The position numbers were made by a program, and so were the translations under genes. From Rhodanobacteraceae bacterium (GTDB lineage Bacteria > Pseudomonadota > Gammaproteobacteria > Xanthomonadales > Rhodanobacteraceae), in the NCBI GenBank assembly GCA_004299705.1, contig SCQS01000023.1:1-64000 (forward strand): a DNA stretch of 64,000 bases, in the 5' to 3' direction. Below, in pieces: positions 7,587-15,801 of this stretch (position 1 is the stretch's first letter; each line of letters opens with the position of its first letter). The notes below the pieces were generated by a model, which made no database searches, had not been told where the DNA came from, and worked only from the letters and a program-made list of their open reading frames with translations.

Positions 7587-8825
7587 ATGCCGAATATCTA
7601 TCCGCGCCTTGCCGGGGAACAAGTGCTATCCGCACTGGCCGATACGCCGGTCGTGCTGCTGAATGGCCCCCGCCAGTCCGGCAAGACCACCCTGACCCGC
7701 GACCTGCTGGGCATCGGCAGGACGTTCCGCACGCTCGATGACGAGACCACATTGGCAGCAGCAACGGGCGACCCGACCGGTTTCATCCGTGGCACGGACC
7801 GCCTCACCATCGATGAGGTGCAACGCGCCCCGACCTTACTGCGATCCATCAAGCGGGCCGTGGACGAGGATCGCCGCCCGGGTCGGTTCCTGCTCACCGG
7901 CTCGACCAACATCCTCTCGCTGCCGCAAGCCTCCGACAGCCTGGCCGGGCGCATGGCCGTGATCGACCTGTTGCCGCTGGCGCAAGCCGAAATCACGCAA
8001 ACCCGCCCCGGGTTCCTGCACGACATTTTCGTCGGAGCACTACCCGCTCCTCATCACGCGCCGACCGGCAAGACTTTGGAACGTATCGTGCTGGCCGGCG
8101 GTTACCCCGAGATGGTGCGACGCAAGGATCCCGCGCGTCGAGTCGAATGGGCGCGCAACTATCTTCGCGCCATCGTGCAACGCGACGTACGCGACATCGC
8201 CAACATCGACAAGCTTGGCCAGATGCCGCGCCTGTTACGGGTGTTGGCACAGCACGCCGGCCAACTGGTCAACCATGCGCAAATCGGCGGGCAACTCGGA
8301 ATGGACGCCAAAACCGCCCGCAAGTATCTCGATATCTTCCAGCAACTGTTCCTGGTTCGTACTCTGGAGCCGTGGTCGGCGAATCACCTGACCCGGCTGG
8401 TCCGGACGCCCAAGCTGCACTTTCTCGACAGTGGCCTGCTGGCCTCGCTTCTGGGAGCTACGGAAACGCGCATTGCCGCGCAGCGCAAACCGTTCGGCGC
8501 GATCCTCGAAAGTTTTGTATTCGCGGAAATCACCAAACTCGTCGGATGGGAGAACGACGGGTACCAGCTCACGCATTACCGCGACAAGGATCAAAACGAA
8601 GTGGACGTGGTCATCGAAAACGCCGCCGGCGACGTGATCGGCATCAAAGTCAAGGCCGCTGCCACCGTGCGGGAAGCCGATTTCCGTGGGCTACACAAGC
8701 TGGCCGCCGCGAATGGGGCACACTTTCGCTGCGGCGTGGTGTTGCACGACACCGACACCGTGCTGCCATTTGGCGACCGGTTGCATGCTGCGCCGATTGC
8801 CTGCCTCTGGGCGGCCCATCCGTGA
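7587..8825 (+). CDS. AAA-type ATPase with DUF4143 C-terminal domain
   Basis: The 412-residue protein has a Walker A motif 'GPRQSGKT' at residues 27-34 and a Walker B motif in 'RLTIDEVQRAP', followed by 'FLLTGSTNIL' and the DUF4143 region with 'YLRAIVQRDVRDI' and 'LHFLDSGLLASLLG'. These ATPases are widespread, patchily distributed and of unknown function. The C-terminal 'NEVDVVIENAAGDVIGIKVKA' resembles a PD-(D/E)xK nuclease core, but the usual glutamate before V-K is lysine here, so nuclease activity is doubtful. ATG 7587 was chosen over a TTG at 7515 that would translate the direct repeats. The stop overlaps the next gene's GTG. Confidence 0.85.
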   Translation: MPNIYPRLAGEQVLSALADTPVVLLNGPRQSGKTTLTRDLLGIGRTFRTLDDETTLAAATGDPTGFIRGTDRLTIDEVQRAPTLLRSIKRAVDEDRRPGRFLLTGSTNILSLPQASDSLAGRMAVIDLLPLAQAEITQTRPGFLHDIFVGALPAPHHAPTGKTLERIVLAGGYPEMVRRKDPARRVEWARNYLRAIVQRDVRDIANIDKLGQMPRLLRVLAQHAGQLVNHAQIGGQLGMDAKTARKYLDIFQQLFLVRTLEPWSANHLTRLVRTPKLHFLDSGLLASLLGATETRIAAQRKPFGAILESFVFAEITKLVGWENDGYQLTHYRDKDQNEVDVVIENAAGDVIGIKVKAAATVREADFRGLHKLAAANGAHFRCGVVLHDTDTVLPFGDRLHAAPIACLWAAHP

Positions 8826-10072
8826 AAGGCCCCATCGCCCGCGGCACCATCCGCACCACCTTCGTGCTGGGGCTGCGGTTGCTGATACAGGCCGGCACGT
8901 TGCTGCTGGTCGCGCGGATGCTGGGTCCGCACCAGTTCGGCGCGTTCGCGGGCGTGGCCGCACTGGCAGTGATCCTTGGAACACTCTCGACCTTCGGCAC
9001 GCATCTGGTGTTGCTGGGCGAGGTTTCGAAGGAACCCGCGCGGCGCGCAAACGTGTTGCCCTATGCAGTGCCCGGCACGCTGCTGTGCGGCGGCATATTG
9101 CTGGTGATCTACCTGCTGATCTGCACCTTCGCGCTGCACGAGTCCGGCGTGGCATTCACGGTGTTGCTGGCGATCGGCATCACCGAGATGTTGCTGCAAC
9201 CCCTGTTCGGACTGCCGATCGCGGAGCACCTGGCGCTGGGCCGCATCGCGCGTTCGCAGTTGCTGCAGACGCTGCCGCTGGCGTTGCGCCTGCTCGTCGC
9301 CGCCACGGTGTTCATCCTGCCGCTGGCCGATCCGCTGGCCTCCTATGCATACGGCTACCTGATCGCTTCGCTGATTGCCTTGGCGGTGGCCACCGCCACC
9401 ATGCCGGGGCGATGGCCGGCGTTCCGCACCTGGCGGTTGCCGAACCGGACGGAGCTGCGCGACACGGCAGGCTATGCCGCGCTCAACATCACCGCCACCA
9501 GCCCCGCGGAGCTCGACAAGACGCTGGCTACTAAGTTGCTGCCGCTATCTGCTGCCGGCGTTTACGCGGCCAGCGCGCGCGTGATAGGCGCCGCGACGCT
9601 GCCGGTGATCGCGATGATGCTGTCGGCGCTGCCGAGACTGTTCCGCGAAGGACAGAACCAACCCACACGCACAACCCATCTGCTTCGCTGGATTTTCGGC
9701 GCCGCGCTGGCCTACAGTGTCGCACTCGCAGTCGTGTTGTGGTTCATCGCGCCGGTGTTCGACGTCATCTTCGGTGCAAAATACCAAGGTATCCAGCACA
9801 TGATCCGCTGGCTCTGCCTCGCTGTGCCCGGCATGGCGCTGCGCCTGACCGCCGGCAGCGTGCTGATGGCGCTGGGCAAACCATGGATGCGGGTTGTCTT
9901 TGAAGTGACTGGTCTGGTTATCCTCGTGATCACTGCTGTCATACTGACCACGCGTTTAGGACCCATCGGTATGCCATTGGCGCTCGCGTGTTCGGAGTGG
10001 GGGATGACGTTGCTCGGGATTGGCATCATCGTTGTGACACGAAGACTCGAAGAGTTTTCGGAGGCGCCATGA
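8822..10072 (+). CDS. Wzx-type polysaccharide/lipid-linked oligosaccharide flippase
   Basis: A 416-residue integral membrane protein with about twelve hydrophobic helices and the MATE/MOP-superfamily pattern of oligosaccharide flippases, e.g. 'LLIQAGTLLLVARMLGPHQFGAF' near the start. Such proteins move undecaprenyl-linked sugar repeats across the inner membrane. It starts at GTG 8822 in a GTGA overlap with the ATPase gene and is itself overlapped (ATGA) by the methyltransferase gene, so the three are translationally coupled. The company of DegT and several glycosyltransferases supports a surface-glycan role; the glycan is unknown. Confidence 0.82.
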   Translation: MKGPIARGTIRTTFVLGLRLLIQAGTLLLVARMLGPHQFGAFAGVAALAVILGTLSTFGTHLVLLGEVSKEPARRANVLPYAVPGTLLCGGILLVIYLLICTFALHESGVAFTVLLAIGITEMLLQPLFGLPIAEHLALGRIARSQLLQTLPLALRLLVAATVFILPLADPLASYAYGYLIASLIALAVATATMPGRWPAFRTWRLPNRTELRDTAGYAALNITATSPAELDKTLATKLLPLSAAGVYAASARVIGAATLPVIAMMLSALPRLFREGQNQPTRTTHLLRWIFGAALAYSVALAVVLWFIAPVFDVIFGAKYQGIQHMIRWLCLAVPGMALRLTAGSVLMALGKPWMRVVFEVTGLVILVITAVILTTRLGPIGMPLALACSEWGMTLLGIGIIVVTRRLEEFSEAP

Positions 10073-10800
10073 CTACACAAAAATTCGACCAAGCCACAAG
10101 CTATGTCAAGTGGAAAGCTTGGGATGCAGAAAACTTCGGCCGTTTTACCAATTCTGACCGCATCTGCTTCGAGGCGGAGTTGAGGGCCGCCGGTGTATCC
10201 GTCACCAAAGACACAAAGGTCTTAGAAATCGGGTTTGGAAACGGGAAGTTTGCGGCGTGGATATGCAAAAACTCGGAGCACTATGTCGGAACCGAATCCA
10301 ACCCAGAACTCGTCGAGCGAGCTATCGGTGCCGGTATTGAGGCACACCTCGGCACCAATGACCTAACTGAGGTTGCGTTGCACCGACGCTTTGACTTGAT
10401 CGTCGCATTCGACGTACTCGAACACCTTGACATGCCCGACATTCTTACATTGCTTGAATCTGCCAAACGCTGCCTTTCAGATAACGGTCGTATCGTTTTT
10501 CGTGTACCGAGCGGTGATAGCCCGTTTTCTGGACCACTGATGTACGGCGACATCACGCATAAAACCAGGCTTGGAAGCAAAGCAATTGCGCAGATCGCCA
10601 CCATCACCGGCCTCGAAGTCGTATCAACGCACGATGCAGTTTTGCCGATTTATGGCATGGGGTTGATCGTCGCAATCGAAAGCATCTTGGTCAACATATT
10701 TCGAAAGTTCGTTGGTGCGATCATCCGGGCAGCATTCAACGGAAACAAACATGCCGTCATATCAAGCAACATGGTGGCTGTGCTGCGATGTAGAGGATGA
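10069..10800 (+). CDS. class I SAM-dependent methyltransferase
   Basis: The 243-residue protein has a clear SAM-binding motif I, 'KVLEIGFGNGKFAAWI', then 'DLIVAFDVLEHLDMPDIL' (motif IV region) and 'SAKRCLSDNGRIVFRVPSG'. Its ATG overlaps the flippase stop (ATGA). In glycan clusters such enzymes often methylate sugars or cap a polymer, but the substrate here is not known. The base composition is clearly more AT-rich than upstream genes, which suggests recent transfer or an exchanged glycan cassette. Confidence 0.8.
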   Translation: MTTQKFDQATSYVKWKAWDAENFGRFTNSDRICFEAELRAAGVSVTKDTKVLEIGFGNGKFAAWICKNSEHYVGTESNPELVERAIGAGIEAHLGTNDLTEVALHRRFDLIVAFDVLEHLDMPDILTLLESAKRCLSDNGRIVFRVPSGDSPFSGPLMYGDITHKTRLGSKAIAQIATITGLEVVSTHDAVLPIYGMGLIVAIESILVNIFRKFVGAIIRAAFNGNKHAVISSNMVAVLRCRG

Positions 10801-10854
10801 CGCCGTTGATCGTACTCGTACGTATCCTCAATACCTGAATGCAACTACAACCAC

Positions 10855-11952
10855 TCAAGCAGTAGTCACGACTTGGCGGAACATCGTCGCCATCACATCG
10901 GCCGCATCGTCCCAGTTATGCTTCAAAATACGCACTGGGGGTGCAGGCCGAGAGAGAGCGTCCATCAGGCCCGCTGCAATTCCTTCAGGTGTGGGTTCTA
11001 CATAAGTCGTATCGTCGCCACCAGCCTCACGCAGTTCTGGTATATCCGTCGTAATAACACGACACCCCATCGCCCTCGCTTCGACCACTGGCATCCCGAA
11101 ACCCTCATACAACGACGGGAAAACCAACGCGTCGGCACGCGAATACAGTACTGCCAAGCTAAGGTCGTCAACAAAGCCAAGAGGCTTAATCCAGTGTGCC
11201 CCGCTGACACGCTCGATAGCACGGTTCCGCTTGTTCCAAGCCTCGGGGCCAGCTATCACGAGCTGATGACTACCCAACCCGCCTCGTGACTTCACCAGCG
11301 CGATCGCCTTCACTGCACTTTGAAGATTTTTGCGTGGCGCCCGTGTTCCGACAGTCAGAAGAAATGGCTCCGTCACATTTAGCGCCGCAAGTATCTTATC
11401 AGCATTGTCAGACACTGGTACTTTCGGCATCTCAGGAACAGCGGGGAATGCTATGGCATCAGCACGTCGCCCAAGATATTGTTGCATCCGAATCGACGTT
11501 CCCTCCGATATAGCTACAGTAAGCTCGGCGCGCCGCACATCCGTGTCCATCCACCTTCGATGGGCAAAGCGTGTAATCGGGGGCAATGTCTTCGGAACTA
11601 ACAAGTGATTGAAGTCCAGGACGCTGGTCACACAGGCCAGATTTCCAATTGCCCCCCGTGGAATGAGCGTATTGGGAGTCCAGAGCACATCCAAATCATC
11701 CTCCGTGACGAGGGATCCCAGTCGGTAATGGATCCAGAAGGTGACGGGCAGCTGGCTCCAGATTGGATGTCGATCGCACCTGACTGACCATCGTTTGGAC
11801 GGAAGGGCGATGCTGCAATCGCGTCGTGCGTACAACACGAAGGTCGAATCCTGCATAGCATTGTTCAACGGATTAAGGATACCTGCCGCATAACGTCCAG
11901 CGCCTGTCATCCCCGCACGCATCCGGCTGGCATCGATTCCGATCTTCATCAC
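10855..11952 (-). CDS. GT4-family glycosyltransferase
   Basis: A 365-residue GT-B protein. The N-terminus, 'MKIGIDASRMRAGMTGAGRY', has the glycine-rich loop of group 1 enzymes. The C-terminal half shows 'LLTVGTRAPRKNLQSAVKAI' and the donor-binding motif 'PSLYEGFGMPVVEARAMG' with the E-x7-E pair. Retaining GT4 enzymes add sugars from nucleotide-sugar donors on the cytoplasmic side. It converges with the methyltransferase gene (54-bp gap) and lies in the AT-richer stretch. Two start codons (11952 and 11949) are adjacent. Sugar specificity cannot be read from the sequence. Confidence 0.88.
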   Translation of the reverse strand: MMKIGIDASRMRAGMTGAGRYAAGILNPLNNAMQDSTFVLYARRDCSIALPSKRWSVRCDRHPIWSQLPVTFWIHYRLGSLVTEDDLDVLWTPNTLIPRGAIGNLACVTSVLDFNHLLVPKTLPPITRFAHRRWMDTDVRRAELTVAISEGTSIRMQQYLGRRADAIAFPAVPEMPKVPVSDNADKILAALNVTEPFLLTVGTRAPRKNLQSAVKAIALVKSRGGLGSHQLVIAGPEAWNKRNRAIERVSGAHWIKPLGFVDDLSLAVLYSRADALVFPSLYEGFGMPVVEARAMGCRVITTDIPELREAGGDDTTYVEPTPEGIAAGLMDALSRPAPPVRILKHNWDDAADVMATMFRQVVTTA

Positions 11953-12013
11953 ACGGCCTTCAGACTGAATACAACTATGTTGCTGCTCGCATCTTAATAA
12001 TGGCGCCTCTTAA

Positions 12014-13060
12014 TCATGCAATACTCGCATTTTCTGAGAAGTGCGCGTTCGTAAGCTCCTCGTACACCACTAGATAAGCATCTGCCATGACTCCAATACC
12101 AAATTTTTGAACGGCCACCGCACGCGACGCGCGCGACATGGAGACCGTAAGATTGACATTCGTAGCCAGCCTTTTCGCCGCGTCGACAAACGAAGCATCA
12201 TCGTCCTGCGGGCACAAGATACCTGTTACCCCATCCTCAACAATTTCCGTCAGCGAGGACGCACGCGTGGCGATCACCGGCAATCCGCACGCCATGGCTT
12301 CTGCCACAACAAGGCCGAACCCCTCGTTGCGAGAAGGAAACAGGAAAGCATCGGCGTCTTGCATCACTGAAACGATGGCATCCGTGCCCACCAACCGCCC
12401 TATATCTTGTGCGTTGGGCGGCATCAAAGCGCGATCCGAATCAGCAGCGGAACCTCCGGTATAGCAAAGATCAAAATCATCTCCAAGCTCTCGCATGATA
12501 GGCGCAAGCAGGTCGACACCTTTACGTGCCATCCAGCCCCCGACGTAAAGCAATCGAAACGGCTTATGCAATTGTCGAGTAGAAGAGGGAATGAACTCAT
12601 CGACGTTCACACCGTTATAAATTACCTCTATCCGCCGGTCTCGCAGCGTTTTGCGCGCCGTTTCAGCCGCAAAACGGCTGACCGCAACGACCCTGCCAGC
12701 TCGGTGCATCATGACGCGCTCAACGCGGCCGATCCAGCGGCGGTGATAAATCGAGCGCAACCGACCTTTATACGGCTCAAGATCTGGATGGTGAACTGAA
12801 TGGTGCAAAGTGGCTACGACTGGCAAGCTTTTCGGGATAAAGCGTGAATGCAGCCAAGAATTGACGTGTACCACGTTGGCCCACGGCGGTGGCTTGGGTA
12901 CCGGCACTGTCCAGGGTGCGTATTCGGCCCGTAGCGGCAGCCACGTGATTTCGGCACATAGGCTACGTTTTTGTAGCTCCCTGGCCAGTGTCTCGGTGAA
13001 AACATCGGTACCAGTGCCCGTGCGAACAGCGGGAAACCAAACGGCCGGTTCATGCTTCAT
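12014..13060 (-). CDS. GT4-family glycosyltransferase
   Basis: A protein of about 348 residues of GT-B fold with 'FRLLYVGGWMARKGVDLL' and the GT4 donor motif 'PSRNEGFGLVVAEAMACG'. The N-terminal half contains 'VVHVNSWLHSRFI' and 'VVATLHHSVHHPDL'. I chose ATG 13060; a TTG at 13075 is the only longer alternative. The start overlaps the end of the upstream methyltransferase gene by 11 bases, so the two are likely co-translated. It is probably one step in building the same surface glycan as its neighbours. Confidence 0.87.
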   Translation of the reverse strand: MKHEPAVWFPAVRTGTGTDVFTETLARELQKRSLCAEITWLPLRAEYAPWTVPVPKPPPWANVVHVNSWLHSRFIPKSLPVVATLHHSVHHPDLEPYKGRLRSIYHRRWIGRVERVMMHRAGRVVAVSRFAAETARKTLRDRRIEVIYNGVNVDEFIPSSTRQLHKPFRLLYVGGWMARKGVDLLAPIMRELGDDFDLCYTGGSAADSDRALMPPNAQDIGRLVGTDAIVSVMQDADAFLFPSRNEGFGLVVAEAMACGLPVIATRASSLTEIVEDGVTGILCPQDDDASFVDAAKRLATNVNLTVSMSRASRAVAVQKFGIGVMADAYLVVYEELTNAHFSENASIA

Positions 13061-13796
13061 GTTGGCCCCGCTCAATGCGGTAGATCAAGGTTGGGATGAC
13101 GCGCTTCAGTGGCTTTAGCAGCGCAGCGGGCGTGACATGTAGCACTCGCGCGCCGATTGACCCGGGGCGTTCGATCTCGAACGTCGCGCGCCAGGCTTCG
13201 ATGCAGAGGTTGCGATAGAGGAATCCTGCGGTAACAAGCATGCACTCGAGTTGTTCCAACTGCAGCGGCTCGCAATCGTAGAGCGTGCCCTTGCGCATCA
13301 GGCGCAGGTAAGGTGTGCGCCACGTGCGCGGCCACCAGCTCAGGAATTTCAGTCGATAGTGCGGCTCGGTGAGCATCCAGCGGTTGGGCACTGCAAGATA
13401 GCCGACACCCTCCGGCTTCAGTACACGATGGATTTCCGCAAGGTGTCGCTGTTGTGCGTCAACGTCACCCACGTGTTCGATGACGTGGTTGGTGAGAACG
13501 ACATCAAAGCTGGCGTCACCGAACGGCAGTGCCACTCCGTGCACCTGCCGGTATGCATACCCTTCACTAACGAGCCGATTGTCCACCACGTCGACGGCCG
13601 TTACATCGCAGCGCAGCGATGGGTGTGTCGCGAACCAGTGCGCAATGCCGCCCGAACCGGTACCGATTTCGAGCAGGCGCATGGGCTGTGGACGGTGTTC
13701 AAGATCAAGCAAACGCGCGATCTTCTCCGCCTTCCAGTTGCGCGAGGGCAAGTCGAGCACAGCATGTGGCTGGCGTTGGAAAGTGGTGATGGACAT
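13050..13796 (-). CDS. class I SAM-dependent methyltransferase (UbiE/Methyltransf_11 type)
   Basis: A 248-residue protein with motif I 'MRLLEIGTGSGGIAHWF', the acidic residue in 'CDVTAVDVVDNRLV', and 'VALPFGDASFDVVLTNHVIEHV' followed by 'EIHRVLKPEGVGYLAVPNRW', the canonical Methyltransf_11 pattern. It lies between two GT4 genes on the same strand and overlaps the downstream one, so it probably modifies a glycan or its lipid carrier. The substrate is unknown. Confidence 0.85.
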   Translation of the reverse strand: MSITTFQRQPHAVLDLPSRNWKAEKIARLLDLEHRPQPMRLLEIGTGSGGIAHWFATHPSLRCDVTAVDVVDNRLVSEGYAYRQVHGVALPFGDASFDVVLTNHVIEHVGDVDAQQRHLAEIHRVLKPEGVGYLAVPNRWMLTEPHYRLKFLSWWPRTWRTPYLRLMRKGTLYDCEPLQLEQLECMLVTAGFLYRNLCIEAWRATFEIERPGSIGARVLHVTPAALLKPLKRVIPTLIYRIERGQHEA

Positions 13797-13825
13797 GATG
13801 CGGCTAGCGTAGCGTATGCGCGCTT

Positions 13826-15106
13826 CTATGCCAGACCAAGCTGCCGCACGATCTGTGCGCCAAATTCTGGCCAGGCGAATTGGAGAGCGAATTCAATGCA
13901 GGGCGCGCGCAGGGCTTCACGCTGGTCGAGCGCGGTGATGACGGTATCGGCGAAAGCGGCGTAGTCACCGGGCTCGACAAGGTACCCCGATACGCCTTCG
14001 GCGACAGCGTCGATCACGCCGCCGGTGGCGAATGCGATGGTGGGCAGGCCGTGGGCCGCGGCCTCCACGGCGACCATGCCGAAGCCTTCGGGATCGCCGG
14101 GGATGTGGCGAATCGGGAACACGTGCAAGTCAGCTGACTGGTAGGCATCGAGCAGCTCCGCTTCCGGCAGTTTGCCAAAGAACCGAACGTGCCCGCCTAC
14201 ACCCGCCGCCTCGGCGGCGGTCTGGATGCTCGCCGGTGTCTGCGCTTCGGCATGCAACGCCTGCGAGGGCGCATCGCCGACGATCAGCAGCACGGCGTCT
14301 GGGTGCGCGGCGACTATGCGCGGCAGCGCACCGACAACGAATTCACGCAGACCCTTGCGTGCGGACAGACGGCCTACGGAGAGCAGGATGGGCCCGCTGC
14401 CGAGATTGTGCTGCGCGCGGAACTCTGCTGCACGCGGCTGTAGAAAGCTGGATTCCGGGTTCGGCCCTGCGGGCCGCCCCGGAATGACGACAGAAGAGTG
14501 CGTGGTGGATGACAGCACGTCCTCACGTGCGGCGGCTTGGGCACGCGTACCCTCGCCGCTGCCGTTCTGCGGGCCAGGCGCGGACTCATCTGGCAGGTCT
14601 ACGCCCGGGTGCACGATTCCGATCCGATCGGCCTGCACGCCGATGTCGCTGCAAAGTCGTGCGGTAGCACGGCTGTTGGCGATCACGCGGTCGGCACCAC
14701 GGATCGCTGGCAACCACAGCGCACGATAAACGGGATGCTTCACGGCGACGTCGAGTCCGTGGACGTACACGGCGATCTTGGCGCCGCATGCACGCGCTGC
14801 GGCACGCGCGATCGGTGCGGTGAGGCCGCTGCCGGCCAGCACCACATCCGGTTTCCATTGCCTGGCCTCGCGCCGTGCCAGCGCCCGCGCGCGCAGCAGG
14901 AATTTCCATAATGGTTTCAGCGGCGCCTCGCACACATCTATGCCACCAGGCGCCAGCGTGGCGGAGCCTTCCGGCCCTATCACGCGTATTTCGGCGGCCT
15001 TCGACAATTCGTCGGCCATGTGCCAGTTGAGCCGCTCCATGCCACCGACCAGCGGTGGAAGGTTCCGGGTAACCATGAGGATCCGGGTGGGACGTGCCTG
15101 GGTCAT
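13826..15106 (-). CDS. GT4-family glycosyltransferase with an in-frame repeat insertion
   Basis: A 426-residue GT-B enzyme. The N-terminus has 'ILMVTRNLPPLVGGMERLNWH', the middle 'ILLSVGRLSARKGLREFV', and the donor site 'DPEGFGMVAVEAAAHGLP'. It resembles PimB/WcaL-type mannosyltransferases in layout, but the donor is not assigned. Residues about 180-222 are unusually serine/glycine/proline-rich and contain 'VVIPGRPAGPNPESSF', a translation of the ATTCCGGG repeat also found at 18764; it sits between the N- and C-terminal Rossmann domains. ATG 15106 was chosen because the longer frame (to 15235) runs into non-family sequence. Confidence 0.87.
   Translation of the reverse strand: MTQARPTRILMVTRNLPPLVGGMERLNWHMADELSKAAEIRVIGPEGSATLAPGGIDVCEAPLKPLWKFLLRARALARREARQWKPDVVLAGSGLTAPIARAAARACGAKIAVYVHGLDVAVKHPVYRALWLPAIRGADRVIANSRATARLCSDIGVQADRIGIVHPGVDLPDESAPGPQNGSGEGTRAQAAAREDVLSSTTHSSVVIPGRPAGPNPESSFLQPRAAEFRAQHNLGSGPILLSVGRLSARKGLREFVVGALPRIVAAHPDAVLLIVGDAPSQALHAEAQTPASIQTAAEAAGVGGHVRFFGKLPEAELLDAYQSADLHVFPIRHIPGDPEGFGMVAVEAAAHGLPTIAFATGGVIDAVAEGVSGYLVEPGDYAAFADTVITALDQREALRAPCIEFALQFAWPEFGAQIVRQLGLA
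14446..14495 (-). repeat. ATTCCGGG-family repeat in frame inside a GT4 gene
   Basis: About 50 bp running from AAGCTGGATTCCGGGTTC to GCCCCGGAATGACGAC, with a central hairpin CCCTGCGGG. The same ends occur in the pilB-pilC spacer at 18764-18892. In the GT4 gene it keeps the frame open. Confidence 0.8.
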
Positions 15107-15149
15107 GGGCAGCGGCGTGCGGTTCGTTTGGCGACAACGATTGGCGGGG

Positions 15150-15536
15150 TCACCAGAGAAGCTCAACGCCAAACTGACGCAACGCACGATCCCGGCTGAC
15201 CAGCGGCCATCGCTCGATTTGCGCCTGCGCGGCAAGCATGCGGTCGAACGGGTCGCCGTGGGGTTGCGGAAATCCGCCTGCCTTCATGGCGTGGGCATGG
15301 CTTATCGGAAGCCAACGCGCGCCCAGCCGTCTCGCCACATCGTCGATATCCGCGACGATCGGTGCTGCCGACGGCAGTTTGCCCAACCTGAACTTGGTGG
15401 CGATTTCCCATGCTGTGGCGGCGCTGACGACGATGTCGCTTGCGGGGTTTTCCAACAGTTTACGCGCCCTGGGCGAAAGCTGGCCGGGCTGCATGACAGC
15501 CCACAAGAACGCGTGGGTATCGAGCAGATAGCTCAC
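15150..15536 (-). CDS. VapC-type PIN-domain toxin ribonuclease
   Basis: A 128-residue protein beginning 'SYLLDTHAFLWAV' after the start codon (catalytic Asp in the first strand), then 'VSAATAWEIATKFRLGKL', 'GDPFDRMLAAQAQIERWPLVSRD' and the final 'FGVELLW', a standard PIN toxin. GTG 15536 overlaps the antitoxin stop as GTGA, the same arrangement as the two TA pairs at 4.6-6.0 kb. It is about 30% shorter in reach than the VapC at 4827 and belongs to the Phd-partnered group. The predicted activity is RNA cleavage when the antitoxin is degraded. Confidence 0.87.
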   Translation of the reverse strand: MSYLLDTHAFLWAVMQPGQLSPRARKLLENPASDIVVSAATAWEIATKFRLGKLPSAAPIVADIDDVARRLGARWLPISHAHAMKAGGFPQPHGDPFDRMLAAQAQIERWPLVSRDRALRQFGVELLW

Positions 15537-15763
15537 TTGCCTTCCCAAGCCTTGAGTTCTTCCTCGGGCAAAGGGTCGAAGAACGCCGGGTCGAGCTTGC
15601 CCTTGATGAATCCCAGCGCTCGTTTGCGCACCGGCTTCAACGGCACCAGCCGCGCGTACGGCTTGCCGGCCTTGCCCAGCACGATTTCCTCGCCGGCATG
15701 GGCCTTGTCGAGCAGGCGCGACAGATGGGTCTTGGCTTCGTGGACGTTGATGATTTCGTTCAT
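15533..15763 (-). CDS. Phd/YefM-type antitoxin
   Basis: A 76-residue protein, 'MNEIINVHEAKTHLSRLLD' followed by 'AGEEIVLGKAGKPYARLVPL', the classic Phd/YefM DNA-binding half, with the toxin-binding tail 'KLDPAFFDPLPEEELKAWEG'. It begins at ATG 15763 and overlaps the PIN toxin gene at its end. It is hidden inside a much longer open frame that continues upstream through the GT2 and pilB region; that extension is a high-GC shadow. Confidence 0.85.
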   Translation of the reverse strand: MNEIINVHEAKTHLSRLLDKAHAGEEIVLGKAGKPYARLVPLKPVRKRALGFIKGKLDPAFFDPLPEEELKAWEGK

Positions 15764-15801
15764 GCCCCGAAGGTTAGTCCACCAAGTGAACCAAGTCAAA
15801 G

